A stretch of DNA of 64,000 bases from an uncultured Kiloniellaceae bacterium (lineage in GTDB: Bacteria > Pseudomonadota > Alphaproteobacteria > Kiloniellales > Kiloniellaceae). The DNA lies in the NCBI GenBank assembly GCA_947493695.1, contig CANLSF010000005.1, forward strand, positions 124,001 to 188,000, written 5' to 3'. Both the position numbers and the translations under genes were made by a program. Shown in pieces: positions 44,826 to 53,444 of this stretch (positions within the stretch are counted from its first letter, which is position 1; the number at the start of each line of letters is the position of its first letter). The notes beneath the pieces are model-generated. The model did no database searches. It saw only the letters and a program-made list of their open reading frames with translations, and had not been told where the DNA came from.

Positions 44826-45893
44826 ATGGGAATTCCGACAGAGGCAATCGGCAGTGTGCCGCGCCCGGCTTATCTTCTCGAAGCCATGCAAAAGCATGCT
44901 GAGGGAAGCCTGGACGATGCCGGCTTTGCAGCGGTCACGGACCGGGCCGTTGCTGAAACACTCGGTGAAATGGAAGCGACCGGCTCGCAGATCATTACAG
45001 ACGGAGAGCAGTCGAAACCCAGCTTTATCTCCTACCCGCTGACCGGTCTTGACAATCTGGCAAGCGACGGCGTTGTCATTCCCTTTGAAGACGGTCATAC
45101 TCGTCAGCTTCCGCGCCTGACCAAAGGGCCCTTTCGTTATGGCATCTATACTGGCAACTACGTCAGACAGGCGCGTAAACATAGCCATAAAATGATCAAA
45201 CAGGCCGTTATTGCCCCCTCGGCACTCAGCCTGATCTACCCACCGGACGGGATAGAGGGCTACAGCCGCGACGCCTTTATCAAGGACCTGATCGACGAAT
45301 GCGCCAAGGACATCCGCTCGGCAATTGACGCCGGTGCGCTGAGTGTTCAGATCGATTTCACCGAAGGCCGGCTCTCCTGCAAGCTCGACCCTTCGCGCGG
45401 GTTACTGCGCGATTTCGTGGCGCTGAACAACGCCGTGATCGATCGTTTTTCCGAGGAGGAAAAATCTATGATCGGCGTACACACCTGCCCCGGTGGCGAT
45501 CATGATTCGACCCACTCCGCCGATGTCGACTATGCGGAACTGCTGCCCGATCTCTTCGCAATCAATGCAGGCCGCTTCTTCATTCAGATGGCAAGCGAAC
45601 CCGACAAACCGAGGGTTCTGGACATAATTGCGCGGGAACGCCGTGCGGGCCAGAAGATCTATATCGGGGTGATCGATCCGATCAATGAGACGGTTGAATC
45701 CGCCGAGACCGTTTGCGAGAGGACACTGCAGGCCGCTGAGCACATCGGCGTAAATAACCTGGGAACCACGGACGATTGCGGGTTTTCGCCGTTCGGTGAT
45801 GACATCGTGACGGCGCGTGCGACAGCATTTGCGAAGATCAAAGCCCGGATCGCAGGAACCAGACTGGCAAGTGAACGCTTAGGAGTAACGTAA
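44826..45893 (+). CDS. MetE-C-terminal-domain-type methyltransferase
   Basis: The protein has 355 residues, only the catalytic domain of cobalamin-independent methionine synthase. It has GSVPRP at the N-terminus and the zinc ligands expected as His/Cys in GVHTCPGG near residue 222, Glu in MASEPD near 260 and Cys in TTDDCGFSP near 317. Such short MetE relatives act on varied thiols or methyl donors, including methylcobalamin-type and epoxide-CoM-like reactions. The role here is unclear. It is separated by 150 bp from the Lrp gene and may be under its control. Confidence 0.78.
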   Translation: MGIPTEAIGSVPRPAYLLEAMQKHAEGSLDDAGFAAVTDRAVAETLGEMEATGSQIITDGEQSKPSFISYPLTGLDNLASDGVVIPFEDGHTRQLPRLTKGPFRYGIYTGNYVRQARKHSHKMIKQAVIAPSALSLIYPPDGIEGYSRDAFIKDLIDECAKDIRSAIDAGALSVQIDFTEGRLSCKLDPSRGLLRDFVALNNAVIDRFSEEEKSMIGVHTCPGGDHDSTHSADVDYAELLPDLFAINAGRFFIQMASEPDKPRVLDIIARERRAGQKIYIGVIDPINETVESAETVCERTLQAAEHIGVNNLGTTDDCGFSPFGDDIVTARATAFAKIKARIAGTRLASERLGVT

Positions 45894-45920
45894 GACTGCC
45901 GCAGCAACAGGAGAATCAGA

Positions 45921-45949
45921 AAGGGCGGTGTGAAGATCACACCACCCTT
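45921..45949. terminator. Terminator of the three-gene flagellin operon (bidirectional)
   Basis: AAGGGCGGTGTG and CACACCACCCTT flank AAGAT, with a single mismatch. On the minus strand TTTCTG follows; on the plus strand it could also end the MetE-like transcript. Confidence 0.75.
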
Positions 45950-45974
45950 CCCGTTTAAAACGCCGAAACGCTTT

Positions 45975-46808
45975 CTACTGAAGAACTCGCAGGAGTGACT
46001 GCGGGATCTGGTTGGCCTGGGACAGAGCCGAAACCGCTGCCTGCACAAGAACCTGTGAAGACACCAGCTTGGCCTGTTCAGCCGCCAGATCCACATCCGA
46101 GATAGCCGATTCTGCGGCCTGGATGTTTTCAGTGGAGGTCGCAATCTGCTGACCGCGGAACTCAAAACGCGAGATAAATGCACCCGCATTCGCCCGTGCT
46201 TCCGAGATCTCGTCAATTGCTGTATCAACCTGACCCATAGCCGTTGCCGCATTTGCTGCGGTGGTAACGTCTGCGGTCAGAAGCAGAGTGGCCGCCGTAA
46301 AGTTGGTCACGCCGCCAAGGTTAGAGAAGTCAATGTCGATGGTATCGTTTGCATCTGTACCGACAAAGAACTCAACGGCACCCGTGCCGGTTCCGTCCAA
46401 GAGGGAATCGCCGTTAAAGCGGGTTGTGGCCGCGATACCGTCGATTTCATTGGAGAGTTCCTGATACTCGGCGTCGATGAAGGCACGTTCGTTATTGGTT
46501 GGAACACCCGACAGCGAGGCAGCCGCCAGGGCTTTCATTCGCTGAAGAACGTCACCGATACGTCCCAGACCGCCATCTGCAACCTGAACCATCGAAGCGC
46601 CCTGAGAGGCGTTGATGGAAGCCTGCTGAAGAGCAACGACGTCCGAATTCAGACGGGCTGCAATCGCCAGACCCGCGGCATCGTCCGAAGCCCGCACAAT
46701 ACGCGAACCCGAGGCTAGCTTGCCAACGGAAGACGCAGCCATATTGGTGTTGTTATTCAGAAAACGTGTGGCCGTATTAGCAGCCGTATTTGTAGCAACT
46801 ACTGGCAT
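45975..46808 (-). CDS. Flagellin, MPVVA type (third gene of the operon)
   Basis: The protein has 277 residues. ND0/ND1 helices (residues 1-~140) carry MPVVATNTAANTATRFLNNN, LASGSRIVRASDDAAGLAIAARLNSDV and ATTRFNGDSLLDG. The short central part is only ~50 residues (DANDTIDIDFSNLGG), with no D2/D3 domains. CD1/CD0 carry ARANAGAFISRFEFRGQQI and end SQANQIPQSLLRVLQ. It is the farthest gene from the promoter at 48780, but it has its own leader. It differs from its neighbours mainly in residues 150-200. Confidence 0.95.
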   Translation of the reverse strand: MPVVATNTAANTATRFLNNNTNMAASSVGKLASGSRIVRASDDAAGLAIAARLNSDVVALQQASINASQGASMVQVADGGLGRIGDVLQRMKALAAASLSGVPTNNERAFIDAEYQELSNEIDGIAATTRFNGDSLLDGTGTGAVEFFVGTDANDTIDIDFSNLGGVTNFTAATLLLTADVTTAANAATAMGQVDTAIDEISEARANAGAFISRFEFRGQQIATSTENIQAAESAISDVDLAAEQAKLVSSQVLVQAAVSALSQANQIPQSLLRVLQ

Positions 46809-46817
46809 GTTTAGATC

Positions 46818-46885
46818 CTTCTACTTGAAGTCGAAACCTCTCCATCCTGGAAAGGCGAAGATGAAATCGCTTACGTAGCGATCTC
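46818..46885 (-). promoter_or_regulatory. Three-hairpin leader before the flagellin at 45975-46808
   Basis: H1 is 46885-46863 (GAGATCGCT / AGCGATTTC around ACGTA). H2 is 46855-46837 (CCTTTCCA / TGGAGAGG around GGA). H3 is 46830-46818 (CTTC / GAAG around AAGTA, overlapping the Shine-Dalgarno). No sigma-54 site is seen in this 83-bp gap, so the leader lies inside an operon transcript. Confidence 0.78.
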
Positions 46886-46891
46886 AGTCGT

Positions 46892-47737
46892 CTACTGAAG
46901 AACTCGCAGGAGTGACTGCGGGATCTGATTGGCCTGGGACAACGCCGAGACCGAGGCCTGCACAAGAACCTGTGAAGACACCAGCTTGGCCTGTTCGGCA
47001 GCCAAATCCACATCCGAGATAGCCGATTCTGCAGCCTGGATGTTTTCAGTAGAGGTTGCAATCTGCTGACCACGGAACTCAAAACGCGAGATAAACGCAC
47101 CCGCATTCGCCCGTGCTGACGAGATAATGTCGATCGCGGCATCAACCTGTGCCATTGCCGAAGCGGCATTGGCCGCTGTAGCAACTGTAGACGCCAGTCC
47201 GAGAGCCGCCGCACCAAAGGTCTGTGAAGCGGTACCGTTCGTGCTGCCCAGGGACGTAAAGTTGACCGAGATCAGATCGGCAGCATCGGTACCAACAAAG
47301 AAAGCTGCATTGGTCGTTGTGCCGCTGAGCAGTGAGTCGCCGTTAAAGCGAGTCGTATTCGCAATACCGGTGATTTCGTTGGAGAGTTCCGCATACTCGG
47401 CGTTGATGAAAGCACGTTCGTTATTGGTTGGAACACCGGACAGCGACGCAGCCGCCAGGGCTTTCATACGCTGAAGAACATCACCGATACGTCCCAGGCC
47501 ACCATCGGCAACCTGAACCATCGAAGCGCCCTGAGAGGCGTTGATGGAAGCCTGTTGAAGAGCAACAACGTCGGAATTCAGACGGGCTGCAATCGCCAGA
47601 CCTGCGGCATCGTCCGAAGCCCGCACGATACGCGAACCCGAGGCTAGCTTGCCAACGGAAGACGAAGCCATAGCGGTGTTGTTGTTCAGAAAACGTGTGG
47701 CCGTGTTGGCGGCCGTATTTGTAGCAACTACTGGCAT
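46892..47737 (-). CDS. Flagellin, MPVVA type (second gene of the operon)
   Basis: The protein has 281 residues. The terminal D0/D1 segments are almost identical to the other MPVVA flagellins; the central part differs (SGTTTNAAFFVGTDAADLI, with a longer Ala-rich loop near residue 175). The high similarity of the ends with a divergent middle suggests recombination or gene conversion between copies. It is 83 bp downstream of the first gene and shares its transcript. Confidence 0.95.
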   Translation of the reverse strand: MPVVATNTAANTATRFLNNNTAMASSSVGKLASGSRIVRASDDAAGLAIAARLNSDVVALQQASINASQGASMVQVADGGLGRIGDVLQRMKALAAASLSGVPTNNERAFINAEYAELSNEITGIANTTRFNGDSLLSGTTTNAAFFVGTDAADLISVNFTSLGSTNGTASQTFGAAALGLASTVATAANAASAMAQVDAAIDIISSARANAGAFISRFEFRGQQIATSTENIQAAESAISDVDLAAEQAKLVSSQVLVQASVSALSQANQIPQSLLRVLQ

Positions 47738-47746
47738 GTTTAGATC

Positions 47747-47814
47747 CTTCTACTTGAAGTCGAAACCTCTCCATCCTGGAAAGGCAAAGATGAAATCGCT
47801 TACGTAGCGATCTC
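47747..47814 (-). promoter_or_regulatory. Three-hairpin leader before the flagellin at 46892-47737
   Basis: It is almost identical to the leader at 46818-46885: H1 47814-47792, H2 47784-47766, H3 47759-47747. The near-identity means it adds no covariation evidence of its own. Confidence 0.78.
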
Positions 47815-47820
47815 AGTCGT

Positions 47821-48654
47821 CTACTGAAGAACTCGCAGGAGTGACTGCGGGATCTGATTGGCCTGGGACAACGCCGAGACCGAAGCCTGCACAAGAACCT
47901 GTGAAGACACCAGCTTGGCCTGTTCGGCAGCCAAATCCACATCCGAGATAGCCGATTCTGCGGCCTGGATGTTTTCAGTAGAAGTCGCAATCTGCTGACC
48001 ACGGAACTCAAAACGCGAGATAAAAGCACCCGCGTTCGCCCGCGCCTCAGAGATTTCGTCGATCGCAGCATCAACTTCGCCCATGGCCGTTGCGGCGTTC
48101 GCGGCCGTATCAACAGCCGTTGTCACACCCAAAGTACCAGAGGTAAAGTCCGCAGCCGTGGCGAGAGCGGCGAAGTTGACCGTAATAAGGTCGGCAGCAT
48201 CTGTGCCCACGAAAAAGGCAGCAGACGTTGTTCCGGTTCCGTCCAAGAGGGAATCGCCGTTAAAGCGGGTTGTGGCCGCGATACCGTCGATTTCGTTGGT
48301 CAGTTCCTGATACTCGGCGTCGATGAAGGCACGTTCGTTATTGGTTGGAACACCGGACAGCGACGCAGCCGCCAGGGCTTTCATACGCTGAAGAACGTCA
48401 CCGATACGGTTCAGACCGCCATCGGCAACCTGAACCATCGAAGCGCCCTGAGAGGCGTTGATGGAAGCCTGTTGAAGAGCAACAACGTCGGAATTCAGAC
48501 GGGCTGCAATCGCCAGACCGGCAGCATCGTCAGAAGCCCGCACGATACGCGAACCCGAGGCAAGCTTGCCAACGGAAGACGAAGCCATGTTGGTGTTGTT
48601 GTTCAGAAAACGTGTGGCCGTATTGGCGGCCGTATTTGTAGCAACTACTGGCAT
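47821..48654 (-). CDS. Flagellin, MPVVA type (first gene of the operon)
   Basis: The protein has 277 residues with the same architecture as its neighbours; the variable part is TSAAFFVGTDAADLITVNFAALATAADFTS. It is the promoter-proximal gene of a three-gene operon (this gene, then 46892-47737, then 45975-46808). A sigma-54 promoter lies 126 bp upstream. Confidence 0.95.
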   Translation of the reverse strand: MPVVATNTAANTATRFLNNNTNMASSSVGKLASGSRIVRASDDAAGLAIAARLNSDVVALQQASINASQGASMVQVADGGLNRIGDVLQRMKALAAASLSGVPTNNERAFIDAEYQELTNEIDGIAATTRFNGDSLLDGTGTTSAAFFVGTDAADLITVNFAALATAADFTSGTLGVTTAVDTAANAATAMGEVDAAIDEISEARANAGAFISRFEFRGQQIATSTENIQAAESAISDVDLAAEQAKLVSSQVLVQASVSALSQANQIPQSLLRVLQ

Positions 48655-48663
48655 GTTAATATC

Positions 48664-48732
48664 CTTCTACTTGAAGTCCGAAACCTCTCCGTCCTGGAAA
48701 GGCAACTAAGGGACCGCCTACTTGGCCATCCC
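48664..48732 (-). promoter_or_regulatory. Three-hairpin leader before the first flagellin of the operon
   Basis: H1 is 48732-48710 (GGGATGGCC / GGCGGTCCC around AAGTA, one mismatch), a different stem from the other leaders with the same loop. H2 is 48702-48684 (CCTTTCC / GGAGAGG around AGGAC). H3 is 48676-48664 (CTTC / GAAG around AAGTA). Confidence 0.78.
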
Positions 48733-48779
48733 AACGGCATAAAATTCAAATCAGAATCCATGCCGCCGCGTCATTCCAC

Positions 48780-48794
48780 GCAATTCCAATGCCA
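48780..48794 (-). promoter_or_regulatory. Sigma-54 promoter of the three-gene flagellin operon
   Basis: The minus strand reads TGGCAT-N5-TTGC with exact spacing, so transcription should start near 48768. The leader is then about 114 bases. Confidence 0.8.
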
Positions 48795-49547
48795 CTTTTT
48801 TGCCCGGAAATCGTTTGCCATGTAATGAATTATTTCAATTGGTTAGCTTACGATCTCTTTTTGACCCGGCAAAATCTGCCTGCTGGAGGTAGGAAATTTC
48901 TGCCTGATAGCCATCAAAGCGGCATTTTTTTCCCAGCGCGGGACCAGAACAGCGAAAAAATCGAGAAATAAGGGCTCAAAATTTAATTATTTTTATTGTT
49001 TTTCAATATCTTACAAGAATTAAGTGCGACTTCGGATAGCGTTCGCCCAGAATTCTCTCAGACCCAGAGGCTCTCGCTTGAGAACAGCTAATCCTCGACG
49101 GCCCTGATCATGTTTTGCGAGGATTTTTAGGCAGGAGATATCCCTAAGGTGCCCCCGCAGACCCGGTGGAAAGGGGCCGCCCCCATTAAGCGCTTGTAAA
49201 AGAACAAATTTATCAACATGGCCGGCAGGAGATATGCATCTTCAAATCGGTCTCGGTGCCTGGCAGAAAACGACCGTCACATTCCGGAGGTAGGAGTTAA
49301 GAGACAGCTACCGCGTTACGGCCGCATCAAGACAATCCCGCTCACCTGGCGGATAATACGCCAATTGCAGGTTTGGTCGCGGGGTTACGTCGCTCTCAGT
49401 TCATGATTTTACACTGCGAACTGAGCCACTGCGCGGTTGCGCTAAACCTGTGATCCTGATCCAGCGAAGATGGTCGAAACAGATATACACGCCCCTCTCT
49501 CAAAGATGCCATCCACGCCAGATCCTCTCCAAAATCGCAGAATCAAG
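48795..49547. other. Intergenic region, no supported gene
   Basis: The promoter-proximal 230 bp are AT-rich and probably hold enhancer sites for a sigma-54 activator, though no motif was identified. From 49050 to 49470 the base composition is more gene-like, and a short inverted repeat CAGTTC/GAACTG occurs at about 49397-49424, but no frame has a credible start or product. It may be degraded coding sequence. Confidence 0.45.
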
Positions 49548-49578
49548 AAGGGCGGCGTGAAAGACACGCCGCCCTTTT
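49548..49578. terminator. Terminator of the flagellin at 49647 (bidirectional)
   Basis: AAGGGCGGCGTG and CACGCCGCCCTT form a perfect 12-bp stem around AAAGA. On the plus strand it is followed by a run of T; on the minus strand CTTCTT follows. It is closely similar to the terminator at 45921, a conserved module of these flagellin units. Confidence 0.78.
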
Positions 49579-49646
49579 TTTCGAAAGTCTTTGAAACCGG
49601 GGCGTTCGTAACGAAAATCGTCAGGAACGGTCCGGCTTTTAAGCCT

Positions 49647-50465
49647 CTACTGAAGCACGCGCAGGAGTGACTGCGGGATCTGGTTTGCCTGAGACAAGGC
49701 CGAGACCGAGGCCTGCACAAGAACCTGTGAAGACACCAGCTTGGCCTGTTCAGCCGCCAGGTCGACGTCCGAAATCGCCGATTCCGCTGCCCCAATGTTC
49801 TCGATCGAAGTGGCGATCTGCTGACCACGGAATTCAAAACGTGACATCAGCGCACCGAAGGTGGCCCGCTGCTGAGAGATCGCGTCGATCGCATCATCAA
49901 CCTCGCCCATCGCTGTCGTGGCACCCGCCGTGGTGTCAACAACCGCAGCCAAGGCCAGTGTGCCGTTCGATTGGAAGTCTCCAGAAAAATCAACACTGAT
50001 GTTATCGCCGACTGCCGTACCTACGAAGAAGTCCTGTACCGCGCCCGAGCCATCCAGAAGCGAAGCACCATTAAAGCGGGTCGTCTCCGCGATACCGGTG
50101 ATTTCATCCCGCAACTGAGTAAACTCAGCATTGATGAAGCCACGTTCCGTATTGGTCGGCACACCCGACAGCGATGCAGCTGCCAGAGCTTTCATCCGCT
50201 GCAGAACATCCCCGATCCGTGACAAACCACCGTCAGCGACCTGAACCATGGAAGAACCCTGAGAGGCGTTGATGGAGGATTGTTGCAAAGCAACGACGTC
50301 GGAATTCAGACGGGCTGCAATCGCGAGGCCGGCGGCATCATCCGAAGCCCGCACGATACGCGAACCGGACGCAAGCTTGCCGACGGAAGACGAAGCCATA
50401 GAGGTGTTGTTGTTGAGGTAACGTGTGGCCGTGTTGGCGGCCGTATTTGTAGCTACTACTGGCAT
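49647..50465 (-). CDS. Flagellin, MPVVA type (single-gene unit)
   Basis: The protein has 272 residues, the shortest of the set. It has the same MPVVATN start and SLLRVLQ end, but a more divergent second half (EFTQLRDEITGIAETTRF, AVGDNISVDFSGDFQS, QQRATFGALMSRFEF). It stands as its own transcription unit with a sigma-54 promoter at 50593-50607 and a terminator at 49548-49578. It is thus separately expressible from the three-gene operon. Confidence 0.95.
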   Translation of the reverse strand: MPVVATNTAANTATRYLNNNTSMASSSVGKLASGSRIVRASDDAAGLAIAARLNSDVVALQQSSINASQGSSMVQVADGGLSRIGDVLQRMKALAAASLSGVPTNTERGFINAEFTQLRDEITGIAETTRFNGASLLDGSGAVQDFFVGTAVGDNISVDFSGDFQSNGTLALAAVVDTTAGATTAMGEVDDAIDAISQQRATFGALMSRFEFRGQQIATSIENIGAAESAISDVDLAAEQAKLVSSQVLVQASVSALSQANQIPQSLLRVLQ

Positions 50466-50474
50466 GACAAAATC

Positions 50475-50543
50475 CTTCTACTTGAAGTTTAAAACCTCCC
50501 CTTCATGGAAAGGTCTCAGTAAATGGCAACCTACTTGGCTGCC
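50475..50543 (-). promoter_or_regulatory. Three-hairpin leader before the flagellin at 49647-50465
   Basis: H1 is 50543-50525 (GGCAGCC / GGTTGCC around AAGTA), with a changed stem but the same loop. H2 is 50513-50495 (CCTTTCC / GGGGAGG around ATGAA), so its loop has lost the GGA. H3 is 50487-50475 (CTTC / GAAG around AAGTA, overlapping the Shine-Dalgarno). Confidence 0.77.
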
Positions 50544-50592
50544 TGTACACGAATATATCCAATTACGGATCATTCATAGCGGGGTTATGCTC

Positions 50593-50607
50593 GCAATTAT
50601 AGTGCCA
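50593..50607 (-). promoter_or_regulatory. Sigma-54 promoter of the flagellin at 49647
   Basis: TGGCAC-N5-TTGC on the minus strand is a perfect match to the -24/-12 consensus, 128 bp upstream of the start codon. Confidence 0.85.
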
Positions 50608-51997
50608 GTTTATTTTCCTAATTTGGAATATCACAGATCCTAACAACTTCAAGTAGTTAGTTAATTTCTAAAATGCTCTCTAGGTAATTCTTGCCGAGTG
50701 TTGCCAGGAAATTTTTGCCGACCAGGAGTTTTTTGGGAATATTTTGCCTATTTGTACACTGATAAGTAGTTTTATATGCAACCAAATAGTGTTTACTCAA
50801 ACATTTGCGTTAACACAAATATCCTTATTGCGTGAAAAATATTCAAACGTTTACCATTATTTGCCTACTTTTAATTGTATGAATATAAACCGAATTCATG
50901 TGCACAAAAATAATATTTCATGGCATTAATGCTTTGTTCATTCCGTGGACAATCATATCTGACATCAAAATCTCTTCGTTTAAAAATTTCTCTTTTTGCG
51001 TGATTATCTTACAGTTCTTGATGTGGCCGTGAAGCCAAAAGCAGGACATCCGCAGCTTGAGTTTTGCTGCGCATGTTCTTTCATCACAGAACACGCCAAT
51101 AGGCGCTGAGGCCGACCCGTCTCGTGATGCCGCGCAGCTTTAAGAGCACGGCCCATCATGATGCGCTGATGACGCCCCCCAGGGCGGGCCTGGGTCATCG
51201 ATCGCGCGTTCTTCAGACCCGCAGTTATGAGCCTCAAACCAACCTGCCTTACATCGCCGGAGAGACGCACAACACCAACCGGGTGAGAACCTGACTGTCC
51301 GCCCGTTGCATAGTTAAAAAAAACCGACCGGTTGAAGCCTTCAACCTGGCTCAGGCGGCAGATAAATTCAGGATGCAGATAGGTTCAGGATGCGGACAAA
51401 GGGCCCCAGGCGAGAACGCAGGGAGATCCGGGTCTCGCCCGACATCTGTCCAAAGCGAGGGAAAGACGGAGAGCCAAGGGACTCATGACCGACGTTGCTT
51501 GGAAGACTGGGTCGGGCAAGTTGACGCGATCCTGTTTCAAAGCCGTGCCTGACACGACGCGCCGTCGGCCCCGCGGCACTAGGTCAGAGTTTTGGCAAGG
51601 GACGTCTGCTTCCTGTGAAATGACGGAAACCGCACGTCAATCTCGCGGACTGCGCATGGAGCATGCGATCAAAATCAGAAAAGCCCGCGATCACAAAGCA
51701 AGCCGAGAGAGCTGAAATCTGTCAGAGATCAGCAACAGCGACTGCCATGAGCAGGTAAAACTGTCTTTGGTAAAAGGAGGGTCAAACGCTGTCTGGGTCG
51801 AAGGCTTTTAAACCGCGACGGTCTTAAAGCTAAAGACTGCAATATCCAGCGAGGCGGAAAGACCGGGGAGACCTGCGAGATCGGATGCCCACTATCCTTG
51901 GAATCATGAGGCGGGCGAAGCGACGCTGTTCAGGCATCATGTGTTTGCGGTCGGGGCCATGTCCACTGTCGATCCTGTTTCAAGACCTGTCGTCACG
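50608..51997. other. 1.4-kb gene desert between the two flagellin subfamilies
   Basis: From 50610 to 51000 the sequence is strongly AT-rich, which suits an enhancer or bent-DNA region for the promoter at 50593. From 51000 to 51997 it is GC-richer and contains open frames, but none has a recognisable product or clear ribosome-binding site. CGATCCTGTTTCAA occurs twice (about 51528 and 51969) and a TTCAGGATGC repeat occurs at about 51367 and 51385. It may be decayed mobile or duplicated DNA. Confidence 0.45.
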
Positions 51998-52031
51998 AGA
52001 AAAAAGAGTGGGATGCCAGAACACCCCACTC
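51998..52031 (-). terminator. Rho-independent terminator of the flagellin at 52059
   Basis: GAGTGGG and CCCACTC pair around a 12-base loop, followed on the minus strand by TTTTTTC. It lies 28 bases after the stop codon. Confidence 0.85.
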
Positions 52032-52058
52032 GCAGTGACAGTAACTTTAGGAGATGGC

Positions 52059-52889
52059 TTATTGCAGAAGCTGCAAGAGTGTTTGCGGTAACTGATTGGC
52101 CTGTGAGAGTGCCGAAACCGATGCCTGCACAAGGACCTGGGAGGAGACCAGCTTGCTCTGCTCTTCCGCCAGATCGACGTCCATGATGGCAGAACGCGCA
52201 GCGGAGACGTTCTCCAGCGCCGTCGTAATCTGCTGACCACGGAATTCAAAGCGTGAGAGGATAGCACCGACATTGGCTCGAGCTTCCGAAATCCGGTCGA
52301 TCGATAGATCCACCGCGGTCATTGCAGAGGTCGCATCAACAACGGTCGAAACACTTTCACCCGTGAGCGAGATGCCGCCCGTCGTGAAGCTGGCCGACCC
52401 GAAGCCGGTGAAATCCACGAGAATAACGTCTGCCGGGTCGGTACCGACGAAGTAGCTCTGCTGTGTGGTGGTTCCATCCAACAGAGAATCGCCGTTAAAG
52501 CGGGTCGTCTCCGCCATGCCGTCGATTTCTTCAAGCAGGCTCTGGAACTCGGCATCGATGAAGCCACGTTCCGTATTGGTCGGAACACCGGACAGGGACT
52601 GTGCCGCCAGGGCCTTCAAACGCTGCAGCACGTCCGCGATACGGGCCAGGCCACCGTCGGCAACGGACATGATCGATCCGCCCTGTGAAGCATTGATGGC
52701 GGACTGGCGCAACACGGTCACGTCCGAGTTAAGCCGCGTACCAATCGCCAGACCGGCAGCATCGTCCGATGCCTTCACGATCCGCGAGCCACTCGCCAGC
52801 TTTGACACCGAACTCCCGGACTGGGCGGAGTTGTAGTTTAGAAATCGTAGGGCCGAATTTGCTGCGGTGTTTGTCGTTACTGTCGGCAT
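52059..52889 (-). CDS. Flagellin, MPTVTTN type (copy 1)
   Basis: The protein has 276 residues. It begins MPTVTTNTAANSALRFLNYN, a distinct subfamily. It keeps the ND1 block LASGSRIVKASDDAAGLAIGTRLNSDV and the C-terminal LSQANQLPQTLLQLLQ, with a short centre (GFGSASFTTGGISLTGE). It is nearly identical to the copy at 53445-54275, differing at only a handful of residues. The ribosome-binding site TAAGGAGAT stands in the open rather than in a leader hairpin. Confidence 0.95.
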   Translation of the reverse strand: MPTVTTNTAANSALRFLNYNSAQSGSSVSKLASGSRIVKASDDAAGLAIGTRLNSDVTVLRQSAINASQGGSIMSVADGGLARIADVLQRLKALAAQSLSGVPTNTERGFIDAEFQSLLEEIDGMAETTRFNGDSLLDGTTTQQSYFVGTDPADVILVDFTGFGSASFTTGGISLTGESVSTVVDATSAMTAVDLSIDRISEARANVGAILSRFEFRGQQITTALENVSAARSAIMDVDLAEEQSKLVSSQVLVQASVSALSQANQLPQTLLQLLQ

Positions 52890-53007
52890 TCCGCATCTCC
52901 TTAGTTTTTCTGCTCGTCTCCGAGCGGTTGGCTATAACTCGATACCGGGTAGTCCTGAGCTTCTTGTCCCAGGGACACGGCATGGAATCTTCGTTGAATG
53001 CAATTGA

Positions 53008-53022
53008 GCAAACTACGTGCCA
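53008..53022 (-). promoter_or_regulatory. Sigma-54 promoter of flagellin MPTVTTN copy 1
   Basis: TGGCAC-N5-TTGC on the minus strand, 119 bp before the start codon. The leader has a different structure from the MPVVA type: a GCTCG/CGAGC hairpin at 52912-52925 and an unstructured TAAGGAGAT ribosome-binding site. Confidence 0.85.
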
Positions 53023-53444
53023 AACTTTAGATATTATTTTTTATTATTTATTTTCAATATCTTAGAAAGAAACAAGGGGCACTAAATCACCGAAACCATG
53101 CTTTCTTATGCCGTTCTGTTGGAGCAAAAAATACCCCTGCCCCGGCAAAGAATGCCGTCAAGCGGACAGATCTGCCCGTTCGAACGGCTTGAAGTATCAG
53201 GGAATAGACAGGTTGAGTTGCTGGATGTCGTGCTCCGGGCATGGGGACAGCGGAAACAAGTTGCGGAATCACCCCGGAAAAACACCAAGGATCGCCAGCG
53301 AAAGAACGCCGCTGCAACAGCATTCAATCGAAATGTGCCCTTCCGGTTCATACCCCCGCAAAAATCGAGACCCCCAACGCTCACCGGGAAAATCCGGCCA
53401 CGCCTCGTCCACGCGCAGCAACAGCTACAGAGTTGGGGAGCCGC
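53023..53444. other. Intergenic region between the two MPTVTTN flagellins
   Basis: An AT-rich stretch behind the copy-1 promoter is followed by ~350 bp with no credible gene. A long-range pair CCCCAAC / GTTGGGG (about 53380-53440), followed on the minus strand by TCTCGATTTTT, may end the copy-2 transcript, but the loop is long and the call is weak. Confidence 0.4.

Noticed and set aside
49218-49406. Plus-strand ORF of 62 codons upstream of the flagellin at 49647
   Set aside because: It has no start signal and no family match. It may be a coding relic but cannot be supported as a gene.
51004-51270. Minus-strand ORF of 88 codons in the gap between flagellin subfamilies
   Set aside because: There is no ribosome-binding site, no recognisable family and an unusual composition rich in His, Arg and Ser.
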